DNA of 64,000 nucleotides, from NCBI GenBank assembly GCA_030606565.1, contig JAUWGE010000003.1:1-64000 (forward strand), given 5' to 3'. The stretch's first letter is position 1, and each line of letters opens with the position of its first letter. The position numbers were made by a program, and so were the translations under genes. The notes under the pieces were generated by a model. That model did not search any database and was not told the DNA's origin. It saw nothing but the letters and a program-made list of their open reading frames with translations. Source of the DNA: Candidatus Bipolaricaulota bacterium (lineage in GTDB: Bacteria > Bipolaricaulota > Bipolaricaulia > UBA7950 > UBA9294). Shown piece after piece: positions 9,441 through 18,800 of this stretch.

Positions 9441-9553
9441 GGGCATCAGAACTGGCCTGCTCTCGTGAATCAAGCCCTTCTCCCCCTGAGGAAACCAGGA
9501 AAGCAGGAAAAAGCCCGGTTTCTTGTGTGATAAAACCCCCGAGGCCCGTTCTC
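9441..9553 (-). repeat. approx. 112-bp dispersed repeat, inverted copy of 13989-14100
   Basis: reverse complement shares cacaagaaaccggg..ttcctgctttcctg..ttcctcagggagagaag..acgagagcaggccagtt. Confidence 0.7.
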
Positions 9554-9557
9554 ATGA

Positions 9558-9578
9558 CCTGTCTGCCGGCCAGGCAGG
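9558..9578. repeat. CCTGtCTGCCGGCcAGGCAGG mini-palindrome
   Basis: near-perfect 21-bp palindrome. Confidence 0.6.
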
Positions 9579-9586
9579 GAAACCCC

Positions 9587-9958
9587 TTTCTCTCGCCCGT
9601 TCGTTTCACTCACTCAAGACGCTACGATCGTCAAGGATTTATCAGCTCTCAGCCGTCAGCAATCAGCTTAGAACATCAACTCCACTTGCTCTTTCTCATT
9701 ACTCTTCACTGATTACCCATTACTGTGGTTCAGCTTTTCTTCGCGTTCCCTGCGGCTCTGCGAGAGGCATAAGCTTTTTCTCTCGCCCGTTCGTTTCACT
9801 CACTCAAGACGCTACGATCGCCAAGGATTTATCAGCTCTCAGCCGTCAGCAATCAGCTTAGAACATCAACTCCACCTGCTCTTTCTCATTACTCTTCACT
9901 GATTACCCATTACTGTGGTTCAGCTTTTCTTCGCGTTCCCTGCGGCTCTGCGAGAGGC
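9587..9958. repeat. tandem direct duplication (period 190 bp) of a palindromic intergenic element
   Basis: tttctctcgcccgttcgtttcactcactcaagacgctacgatcg... repeats at 9777 with few substitutions; outer arms match the ctctcgcaaagacgc family. Confidence 0.9.
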
Positions 9959-10232
9959 TTACCGTTTCAACCTTTCTCTCTAGTTACCCACTAGAAACAG
10001 CGAGGAACCCTAAAAGCTAAAACTCCTCATTCCCCTGGTAATGCGCGAGCTCCGGTACAGAAGACCAGTCGCGGTGGGCTTCACTCCCGAAATTGAAACA
10101 GCTTGACAGGGAGTTAAAGCCATACTACCCTAGACCGAAAAATATGGTAAAATGTGAAATGTGTTTGCCCATGGTATCCTAGTAGCTTACTGGGCACCGT
10201 GGAGAAACAGCTTTAACAAGGAGGTTTTTGCG

Positions 10233-11039
10233 ATGAGGGAGAAAACGCTCGTACTATGTCTTGTACTGTTAGCATTGGGGCTGGTTCTTTCATTGACAGC
10301 TTGCGGACCCAAGAAGGAGCAACCCCCCGCCGAGCTACCTCAAGAAGAAACAGTAACCACCCCCACAGAGGAACCGGCACCGGAGACACCTACGCCAGAG
10401 ACACCACCAACGACAGCACCGATAACGGAGGCACCGCCAGAAGAGATTTTTGCTGGGTCCTCTGCAGCCCTACAAGGGCTTAAAAGCTATCGATATCTCA
10501 GTCTTTTCAAGTTCGAAACTGAGGAGGAGGCAAAGATCACCGCTGGCTCCATCGAAATCGAGGGAGAGTATGTACCCCCCGATAGAGAGCACGTCACATG
10601 GACGGATTTGAGCACTGGGGAAAAGTTTGAGGTAACCCGCATTGGTGATGAGGCCTGGATGAAAGAGGACGATGAATGGACGGAGGTACCAGTCCAGGTT
10701 GCCGAGAGCATGATGCAAATGGTCTCTATTTTCTCTCCCGCCCATAGCTGGGGCACACTCTACGAAGGATTACCCGATGCCTCTAACCTTGTCGACAAGG
10801 AAGTTGTAAATGACATTTCCTGTTTTCACTATGCCTCAAGCTATAACCAGTGGGGAGCAACTTTTAGTGAGGAGATCACTGAGGCAAAAGGTGATATCTG
10901 GATTGCTGAGGAGGGTTTTCCCGTAAAGTATCTCTTCCAAGCCTCGGGGACGGATTCTGAGGGCAATAGCGGCTCCGTCGAATGGTCGATGGAGCTTAAG
11001 GACGTCAACCAACCTATCTCCATTGAACCACCGATGTAA
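10233..11039 (+). CDS. lipoprotein with Pro/Thr/Glu-rich linker and outer-membrane-lipoprotein-like domain
   Basis: lipobox LSLTACGPKKE; aaggagg RBS; ATG 10233. Confidence 0.8.
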   Translation: MREKTLVLCLVLLALGLVLSLTACGPKKEQPPAELPQEETVTTPTEEPAPETPTPETPPTTAPITEAPPEEIFAGSSAALQGLKSYRYLSLFKFETEEEAKITAGSIEIEGEYVPPDREHVTWTDLSTGEKFEVTRIGDEAWMKEDDEWTEVPVQVAESMMQMVSIFSPAHSWGTLYEGLPDASNLVDKEVVNDISCFHYASSYNQWGATFSEEITEAKGDIWIAEEGFPVKYLFQASGTDSEGNSGSVEWSMELKDVNQPISIEPPM

Positions 11040-11078
11040 GGCCGGTCTCTCTCGTTGCGAGACCCTGATATAGGCCGT

Positions 11079-11163
11079 AACGTCGCACACCTGTCTGCCT
11101 TGCCTGCCTGTGCGTCGCACGCAGACAGGTGGACGCGACAGGCCAGGCAAGGTGCGACGCTAC
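11079..11163 (-). repeat. 27-nt hairpin element with 58-bp insertion in its loop region
   Basis: aacgtcgcacac[58 nt]aaggtgcgacgctac; intact version at 44194-44220. Confidence 0.75.
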
Positions 11164-11173
11164 AAAGACGGAG

Positions 11174-11200
11174 GTAGCGTCGGAGCTTGTCTCCGACGTT
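11174..11200 (+). repeat. 27-nt hairpin element
   Basis: GTAGCGTCGGAG-CTTGT-CTCCGACGTT. Confidence 0.75.
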
Positions 11201-11319
11201 GAGAGGTTTGTTCCTGACAGAGTTCATGTAGCTCGTACAAACAACAAGCAGGTTCGCCTGTGGCGAATCTCCGCTTTCCTTCCCCCAGAAAGCTTTAGGG
11301 TATCCAGCGGAGGCTCTTT

Positions 11320-11514
11320 ATGAAAACGGTAAGATTCTATATTTACTCGGTCTTGCTCGGAATCGGGGCAGCCCTCGTTGGATTGGTGATCGGCTTCCTG
11401 ATTGACACCCCATCTGCAGCGGTCGCCTCAATTCTTATCGTCATTGGTCTCTTGTTTGTTGCAGGGGCAATCCTGCTTGCACGGCGGTTTAAAAAGCATA
11501 TCCTCAATGAATAA
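11320..11514 (+). CDS. small two-TM membrane protein
   Basis: 64 aa, two hydrophobic segments. Confidence 0.6.
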   Translation: MKTVRFYIYSVLLGIGAALVGLVIGFLIDTPSAAVASILIVIGLLFVAGAILLARRFKKHILNE

Positions 11515-11661
11515 GTATCAACCTCAGTTGGCAAGGCCCTCGCCTAACTTCCGCCGTTGATCCATGGCGAAAAAAAGAGGGTTTTACCTTCGACATATTC
11601 ATGCCTGAAGTGAAGGCGGCAACACTTCTCCCTAGTCAAAAGCCTGCCGATCCTCAACCCC

Positions 11662-11856
11662 TCAAGGGTGATCGCCTTCATAGGTTCCCGGCGCGGCCTC
11701 TATTCGGTCACCGGGGGTTGCGGCGTCGATAGCCGCCTGGATTGTGGAAAAATCCTGGGGTACAGTGATCACCTGCTTCTCCTGGGCCACCGTGGAAAGA
11801 CCGACAAAAATTATGAGGAGTAAAACAACTTGTAGCCGCAATAGCCGAGTTCTCAC
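11662..11856 (-). pseudogene. N-terminal fragment of a secreted right-handed beta-helix (pectin-lyase-like) protein
   Basis: signal peptide then VPQDFSTIQAAIDAATPGDRIEAAPGTYEGDHP, then stop; only the first repeat remains. Confidence 0.6.
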
Positions 11857-12105
11857 CTTGCCTCCCTTATCTGAAAGCCCGTCACTTCTCTACATTCGCA
11901 CAAAGCTACAAACAGCATCTCTCCAAGGGTCTGCTGAGGTGCCCTGATATGGCCAAGAAGGAAAATTCTGATAAGATCTATTCCGTGGTAAAAAGGAGGA
12001 GAGACCTGTACAGCACTTAATCAAATTCGCGGGAAAGAGGGACCGCTTGGCTAGTTTCTTCATTGGCGAAGCGTTCCTTCAGTACCTCGAATAGAAGGGG
12101 GAACG

Positions 12106-12969
12106 ATGACCAGAAGGCTATTCTTAATTGTCATTGTTGTGCTGATGGTGGGTAGCACGGTGGTTGCCCAACCGTGCTCGGTGCACTGCTACTTCGTCTC
12201 GCCGGACGTAGATGGGGTCATTGAAACGGCGATCATCCAAGCCATTGATGGGGCGAGAAAGAGCCTCGATATCGCATTGTTTTCTTTTACCGATGACCAG
12301 CTTGGAGATGCCGTGGTTCGCGCAATCCGGCGCGGGATAGCCGTGCGTTTAATCCTTGGCGCGGGACAGGACAAGGTGTTTGGGGGGGAGTATGAAAAGC
12401 TGGTCTCCGCTGGCATCCCGGGGGTCGTGGCACACCCCCCAGGGTTCTTCCATCACAAGTTTGCCATAATCGATGGGAACCTTGTAATCACTGGATCCTA
12501 CGATTGGTCGGATACGGCCGACAAGGAGAACTACGAGAACGCGGTGTTCATTTACTGTCCAGTACTGACAGCGGGACAGACACCTCCAGAACAGTATACC
12601 AGGGAGTTCAACCGGCTGTGGGAAGAACTTCGCGAGGTAACGGGAAGCGTTTCCGGAGAACCCGTTCTCTCTGCTGCAGTTTATCCGGTCATCATCTATG
12701 TAGTAGACCGGGTGGGCGAGTGTATACAGCTCTTGAACGTCTCCACTGCCCCCGTGGATATTGGAGGCTGGAGGCTGAGTGACTTAGAAGGAAGCTACTC
12801 TTTCCCGCCGGATACACTCATCAATCCGGATGAGCCGTATCAAGTGTGCATTGACACCTATAACCCAACGTACGACCCGGAAGGACTCTACCTAAACGAC
12901 GAACACGATGAGGTCTTCTTGGTCACTCCGGAAGGGACTATCATCGATGAACGGGTATGGGGAGAATGA
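12106..12969 (+). CDS. secreted phospholipase D-like nuclease with C-terminal lamin-tail domain
   Basis: HHKFAIIDGNLVITGSYDWSDTADKENYEN (HKD); C-terminal VGECIQLLNVSTAPVDIGGWRLSD...GLYLNDEHDEVFLVTPEG. Confidence 0.85.
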   Translation: MTRRLFLIVIVVLMVGSTVVAQPCSVHCYFVSPDVDGVIETAIIQAIDGARKSLDIALFSFTDDQLGDAVVRAIRRGIAVRLILGAGQDKVFGGEYEKLVSAGIPGVVAHPPGFFHHKFAIIDGNLVITGSYDWSDTADKENYENAVFIYCPVLTAGQTPPEQYTREFNRLWEELREVTGSVSGEPVLSAAVYPVIIYVVDRVGECIQLLNVSTAPVDIGGWRLSDLEGSYSFPPDTLINPDEPYQVCIDTYNPTYDPEGLYLNDEHDEVFLVTPEGTIIDERVWGE

Positions 12970-12986
12970 CAACCCCCACAGCCTAT

Positions 12987-13410
12987 CCTCTCGCAAAGGC
13001 GCAGAGAACGCAGAGAGTGAAAATCTAGAATCCTTGGCGATCTTAGCGTCTTGGCGAGAGAAAGGCTTGTGCCTCTCGCAGAGACACAGAGAAGGCAGAG
13101 AGTGAAAATCGATAATTCTTGGCGATCTTAGCGTCTTGGCGAGAGGGGATGAAAAGCATTTCTCGCAGAGGCGCAAAGACGCCAAGAACAGCAGAAAATA
13201 AGGGAAAGAGGAGAGCGAAAGAAATCACAGCATCATAGAGATAGAAACGAGATCTTCTCTGCGATCTTAGCGTCTTGGCGAGAGAAAAGCTTGTGCCTCT
13301 CGCAGAGCCAAAAAGACGCAAAGAATCGTGAAAAAGAGGACAAGAAGAGAGATGCTAAGCAGTACTTGGCGATCGTAGCGGCTTTAGTGAGGGAAACGAA
13401 CGGGCGAGAG
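12987..13410. repeat. cluster of four palindromic repeat units (12987-13060, 13071-13145, 13159-13284, 13295-13410)
   Basis: each: ctctcgca(a/g)agRcgc... loop ...cttggcgatcttagcgtcttggcgagag. Confidence 0.85.
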
Positions 13411-13420
13411 AAAAAAGATC

Positions 13421-13888
13421 GTCTCTCGCAAAGGCGCAAAGACGCAAAGAAGAGCGGAAGACAGGAAAAATGACTGAAAACGAGATAGGAAAGATTGTTG
13501 TTGACGCCGCGGTGTCGGTTCACCGAGATCTCGGCCCTGGTTTACTGGAAACGGTCTATGAGGTGGTGTTAGCCCATGTGCTTAGACAACGTGGCTTGGC
13601 AGTGGAGCGTCAGGTTCCTGTTCCCATCGAATATTGTGGAATTAGGTTCGACGAGGGTTTCCGAGCGGACATCATTGTCGAAGGCAAGGTTATCCTGGAG
13701 CTCAAGTCGGTACAGACGGTAAGCAATGCCCACAAGAAGCAGCTGCTCACGTACCTGCGGCTGACTGGACTCAAGCTTGGGTATTTGCTCAACTTTGGTG
13801 AGGCCCTCATGAAGGACGGAATAACACGAACGGTGAACAAGCTGGATGAAGACCAGTAATCCTTGGCGTCTTAGCGTCTTGGCAAGAG
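13421..13888. repeat. repeat unit whose two arms flank the GxxExxY gene
   Basis: left arm gtctctcgcaaaggcgcaaagacgcaaag (13421-), right arm ccttggcgtcttagcgtcttggcaagaga (to about 13888). Confidence 0.75.
13470..13859 (+). CDS. GxxExxY family protein (PD-(D/E)XK-like)
   Basis: VHRDLGPGLLETVYEVVLAHVLRQRGLAVERQVPVPIEYCG...RADIIVEGKVILELKSV. Confidence 0.93.
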   Translation: MTENEIGKIVVDAAVSVHRDLGPGLLETVYEVVLAHVLRQRGLAVERQVPVPIEYCGIRFDEGFRADIIVEGKVILELKSVQTVSNAHKKQLLTYLRLTGLKLGYLLNFGEALMKDGITRTVNKLDEDQ

Positions 13889-13898
13889 AAAGGCTTCA

Positions 13899-13974
13899 GC
13901 CTCTCGCAGAGACGCAGAGAACGCAGAGAGTGAAAATCTAGAATCCTTGGCGATCTTAGCGTCTTGGCGAGAGA
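13899..13974. repeat. palindromic repeat unit, nearly identical to 12987-13060
   Basis: shared gagaacgcagagagtgaaaatctagaatccttggcgatcttagcgtcttggcgagag. Confidence 0.85.
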
Positions 13975-13988
13975 ACGGGGCTTTTCAC

Positions 13989-14100
13989 GAGAATGGGGGC
14001 TTGGCGGTTGTCGCACAAGAAACCGGGATTCTTCCTGCTTTCCTGCCTTCCTCAGGGAGAGAAGATCTTGATTTACGAGAGCAGGCCAGTTCCGATGCCC
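13989..14100 (+). repeat. approx. 112-bp dispersed repeat, inverted copy of 9441-9553
   Basis: see 9441-9553. Confidence 0.7.
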
Positions 14101-14243
14101 AACCCCTTACCGTACCCGGGGCGTGAGGAACCATTATGAGGAACCTATGCGGAACCCAGGAATGGAGGGATGAGGATAGGACCGGAAGATCAGGAACTGA
14201 CTTCGTGTTCTTGGCGCAGGGACTAGGTTGAGGCGATCCGCTA

Positions 14244-14272
14244 TTGACAAGAAGCCCGGATTCTTATATACT
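14244..14272 (+). promoter_or_regulatory. sigma70-like promoter TTGACA-N17-TATACT
   Basis: TTGACA 14244-14249, 17-nt spacer, TATACT 14267-14272; directly upstream of riboswitch. Confidence 0.8.
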
Positions 14273-14317
14273 GATCGGTGTTTCGAGCATAAGCATATAA
14301 ATAATGGGGTAGATCCT

Positions 14318-14396
14318 GAAAAAGGTAAACCTGCCGGGAGGTAGGGGCACAAAGCCACGGGTCTCACGAGATAGCCGGGCTGCCAGGGTTGGGGGA
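14318..14396 (+). ncRNA. c-di-GMP-I (GEMM) riboswitch aptamer
   Basis: AAAGGUAAACC-UGCC-GGGA-GGUA-GGGGCACAAAGCC-ACGGGUCUCACGAGAUAGCCGGGCUGCC aligns with GEMM-I core (GGCAAACC, GNRA loop, GACGCAAAGCC, GGUAGCcgGGuUGCC). Confidence 0.92.
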
Positions 14397-14449
14397 GGCA
14401 AGAATTAGCGGCTGTAGTGGGGTTGCATGCGGATATTTTTTTAAAAAAT

Positions 14450-14484
14450 GCTCTTCGAGTGCTCGAAGGGCGTTTTGCTTTTTC
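14450..14484 (+). terminator. Rho-independent terminator, probable riboswitch expression platform
   Basis: GCTCTTCGAG-TG-CTCGAAGGGC followed by gttttgctttttc. Confidence 0.85.
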
Positions 14485-14553
14485 AGGAACGCTCTAAGGA
14501 ACCGCTGCAGGAAGGTGAGATTGCAGACGCATAAGCAAAAAGGGAGGGCGAGA

Positions 14554-15867
14554 ATGCCAAGGAGGGCCTTCTGCGGGATCTGGTCCTTGATAGTGCTGGT
14601 GATCGTCGTGGGGAGTACGGCATTCGCGCAGCTCTCTGGACGGTTCGGCTTGGACATCGTGGCCCGACGGATCCCGACTACATTAACAGGCGAGATCAAG
14701 CTAGATACGCCGAGTGAGTTTGTCATGCTGGAGTTCGCTATTGCATCGAACCTCATCCTGGACGTCAACTTTGGCTTCGCTCACTTGAACATAGATGCAG
14801 TGGTGAACACGGCTGGGCCAGAGCATCTGGTGATCAAGACCCCCATGGATTTCGGCTGCCTTCCCATCTACGAAATCACGCTCGACAAGCTAAGCATCGT
14901 TCCGGAGATGTGGTTTGCGGTTCCGTTCGAGGCAGTCACGGATGTGAACAACCTTCCGAACTCAGTGATCATCCCACCGGCGGACGTCTTGTTTGTCAAG
15001 GCTCGTGTAACATTTTCAACTTCTATGGCTGGATTCAACATAAAGCACCTCGCGATGCTTGAAGACATAAACTTCCCCAATCCGGGATCGTCGTTTAAGC
15101 CGTTGTACTATCCAGTGCAGTCTCAGAGCTTCGCCATTGGGGGATTAACATCCGCAAGCTGGCGTGCGCAAGTGGGTGTATCGGTGAATGCGAGCCTCGG
15201 AATAAACGCGTCCTCATCAGGCAAGAGTATCAAGGGCTACTCTGCTACTGGCAGTGTGGTGCCTGACAACTACTTCGCCCGGTTTGGCATAAGCGGCATC
15301 AAGCTGGCCGATATCAACCTCTACGGCACGAGCTTCCAGTCGGTGATGCTAGGCACGAGCTTCACTTTCACAAAGACGGCCACACAGACGGCTGGAACGA
15401 CGAGTTTCAACACCACGATCAACCTCTCAGGCAAACTGTGGGATAAGGCGAGCATCAGCGGCTCAGTAACACTTGCTCCGTTCCCGCCCAAGTTCGGTGG
15501 GGTCACGATCTCGTTTAGCATGGAGCCGTTCCGGTTTGCGTTTGCTCTGGACACCATGGAGCTTAAATCGATGTCGTTTAGCTTCAGTACGGGGCTCAAC
15601 CTGGGGGCGATGACAGGGAGGTTCTCCACCACAGCCTCCGGTCTGGAGAGAGGAATGACCGGGCTGTCGATGCGGCTGTCGCTATCGCAGGGGATCTTCT
15701 CCGCAGGGACGAATGTGTCGTTTGCAGAGAGAGCGGAGAAGTTCGGGTTTGCCAGCCTGGGAAGCACGCTGACCTTCCGGCTCAGTCCCGCTGTGGTAAC
15801 AGTGCGAGCGACATTCGGTAGGTACGGGTTAACGCGCGCGGCGGTCACCGCCGGCGTGGTGTTTTAG
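14554..15867 (+). CDS. secreted, candidate outer-membrane beta-structured protein under riboswitch control
   Basis: signal peptide after ATG 14554; alternating beta-rich sequence with internal similarities (FSMEPFRFAFALDTMELKSMSFSFSTG...). Confidence 0.7.
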   Translation: MPRRAFCGIWSLIVLVIVVGSTAFAQLSGRFGLDIVARRIPTTLTGEIKLDTPSEFVMLEFAIASNLILDVNFGFAHLNIDAVVNTAGPEHLVIKTPMDFGCLPIYEITLDKLSIVPEMWFAVPFEAVTDVNNLPNSVIIPPADVLFVKARVTFSTSMAGFNIKHLAMLEDINFPNPGSSFKPLYYPVQSQSFAIGGLTSASWRAQVGVSVNASLGINASSSGKSIKGYSATGSVVPDNYFARFGISGIKLADINLYGTSFQSVMLGTSFTFTKTATQTAGTTSFNTTINLSGKLWDKASISGSVTLAPFPPKFGGVTISFSMEPFRFAFALDTMELKSMSFSFSTGLNLGAMTGRFSTTASGLERGMTGLSMRLSLSQGIFSAGTNVSFAERAEKFGFASLGSTLTFRLSPAVVTVRATFGRYGLTRAAVTAGVVF

Positions 15868-15871
15868 GGGG

Positions 15872-18800
15872 ATGGAAAAGATGACAGATCATGCGATGCG
15901 TACCGCTTTGGAGGTGGGAGGTATGACGATAGGGTCCAGGAGTAGAGTTGTTATCGCAACGATTCTCGCGCTCGTGATAGCACTTATGGCGGGCTCCTTC
16001 GGTGTAATGGCGTGCAACACAGAGATCAACATTTCCTATTCCGCCTCCCCCGTCATAGGCCAGGCAGTGACCATAACGTGGGAGCTTAACACTCAGACCT
16101 GTCCTAGCGTGACGTTCGCCGGAACCCTGACCCGATGCGTCAAATCTCCCGGCTCGGGCACCTGCGACGTCCTAACTGGCGGCGTTGAGACGAGCGGAGG
16201 GAAACCGTTCATTTCAGAGTACCTATTCTCCCCCTCAACAGCAGGAATCTACACAATTGAAGGATCCTATGAGGGCTGCACAACCTGCGATCCACAGCTC
16301 AACTCCTGCAGCGCAGGTCCGGTCAGCATGCCGGTGAGCCAGGCCGGCACGACGACGTCGGTGGTCTCCGACAATAACCCTTCGACAACCGGTGAGAACG
16401 TAACGTTCACCGCAACGGTTACGTCTTCCTGGGTTGGCGGGCCAGCAATTGGCGGGACGGTGACCTTCTCCGCTAACAAGGCCGTCACTTGGGTAGGGTC
16501 AAACACTGTCGCCGTGAGTGGCGGAACGGCCAGCGTGCAGGCATCTTTTGACGCCAACGACAGCCCGATAACGATCACCGCCACCTATGATGAGACGAGT
16601 GATGCCAATTACGCTACAAGCAGCGGTAACCTCTCGCAAATAGTGCTCACGGGCACGACAACCGTGGTAACTTCCAACAAGAACACAATCTCCACCTATC
16701 CCGGCACCTGTGAGAACGTGATGTTCACTGCAACCGTTACGCCTGTAGCAGGTTCTGGCACACCCACGGGAACAGTGGACTTCTACAAAGGCGGGACTAC
16801 TCTTATTGGATCTGGTACGCTCGAGAGCGCGTGGCCCTTTGATGAGGTCTCCATCTCCACCACGTTTTATGCAGTGGAGAGTGGCGTGTCGATCACCGCC
16901 ACCTATAACGGGGACGCCGATTACGCAGGCAGTGACGGCAGCCTCGATCCCGATCAAACAGTGGTCCCTGCGAACACAACAACCTCCATTACCAGTGATG
17001 CCCCCGATCCATCTGTTCTGGGACAACCGTACCTCGTAACGGGAACGGTGATAGGAAGCCATGGGGGTTGCCGTCCCACGACGGGAACCGTCACGGTGAC
17101 AGACGGTCAGGGCAACGGTTGTGCCGGAGACGTAGATCTCAATGGAGACTGGAGCTGCAGCATCACTTCAGACCCGACAACTCCCGCGGTCACATACAAC
17201 CTTACCGCAAGATACAATGGAGAAGACCCAAACTTCGCCGCAAGCGGTTGGTCGGCTTCGGAACTACACACGTACACGAACCCGACGACCCGCACCGAGG
17301 TGATGGGGGCGGACACTCCGTTGATTGTGAACAACACCGCAACATTCACCGTGGTGGTTGTCGATACCTCGGCGATACCTACGATCCCTACTGGAACAGT
17401 AGATTTGTCGGTTTCTCCGTACGGGAAAGGAACTCTGTTGGGGGTAGTAACATCGATCACCCCGACAACCCGCACTCTCGACGCGGCAGGCCGATGCACC
17501 TTCACCTACACTCCGACGAGCGCAGACCCAACGCCGCATGCGGTTACCGCTGTGTACGTGCCCGGCTCCCATGCTGCAAGTACTGGTACCTTTGCTCAAG
17601 AGATCGTGAAGCGCGCTGCCGATATACAGCTCGCGCTCACCCCGACAACTGCCTATATTTACGAGCCGGTCACCCTGCAGATACACGTCGAAGACGATAC
17701 CACCGAGGGGACTCCGGGCAGTCTGGCCGGAGAGCCGGTAACCCTCTCGACGACGAGCGTCACCGGTTGGTTTGATGCTGCTGCTCCAGGGGCGGACTAC
17801 ACTGCCATCCTGAATGCAACCGGTGACTGCACGGTGACCTACACCCCGGGACCGGGGGAAGCAGGCACCACGACGATCACGGCGACGTTCGACGAATCTG
17901 GCGTGTACACGGAAAAGTCCACTTCTGAGAACCTTGTTGTGAACCTGCGTCCCACGGAGACAAGAGTGATCTGTTCGATGGAGACGCTTCTGGTAAACGA
18001 GACAGAATTCGGCTGTACGATCACGGTAAAAGACGTTGCGGGTGTGGGAACGGCCACCGCCCCCGGAGGTAGCATTAGCTCCCTCACGACCGATCTGTCC
18101 GGCACAAGCGCGGTTTACAACTTGTCTGGTCCTACAACACCGTCTGGAACCGACGATTCCAAATGGACGTTCGACTATCTGTGCACCGGCCTCGATGACA
18201 TAGCTGGGTTCGACATCATTCAAGCCGACTATACCGCATCGGACGGAATACATGCCGACAGTGCCGGCGTCTTCGTTCAAGGGATCCAGAGACGGCCGAC
18301 TATTACCACGCTCTCCGGATGTTTCAGCACACCGGACGGCGTCACGTGCACCGCGACCGTTGAGGAGGATTCCGGAAACGCTGGCGTTCCTGTTACTCTC
18401 GAAGGTGATTTTGTGCTTGTAGGTAATCCAGACGAAGATATCACAGGGTGCACTGGTCTTTCCGGAGCATCCGCTAGCTGTGTTGATTTTGACGTGGATT
18501 CGGGTGCTCTGGTCACCAATGTGACCGTGCGGTTCGAGCCGACTGATAACGTTCATCGTCCGTCGATGGCCTCGGAGAATGTTGATCGATCGGACCAGTT
18601 CTCGACGGGAGGCGGCGACGACAGCGACGGCTCCAACTGCGACGATGGCTGCGGAACCGAGGGGGTGAACATCACCGAGATGCTCCAGAACCTCAGGGAG
18701 CTTAACATCGCCGTTTCCGCGATAAAGTTGGGTCTGTCGCAGTACTCGATTCTCCTCAGTCTCTGGCCGGAGCCTATCATAGGTACAGGGACCTTCGTTA

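Noticed and set aside
12987-13974. Regularly recurring repeats resembling a CRISPR array
   Set aside because: Units are themselves long palindromes with irregular length and similar interiors; no unique spacers of constant size and no cas genes
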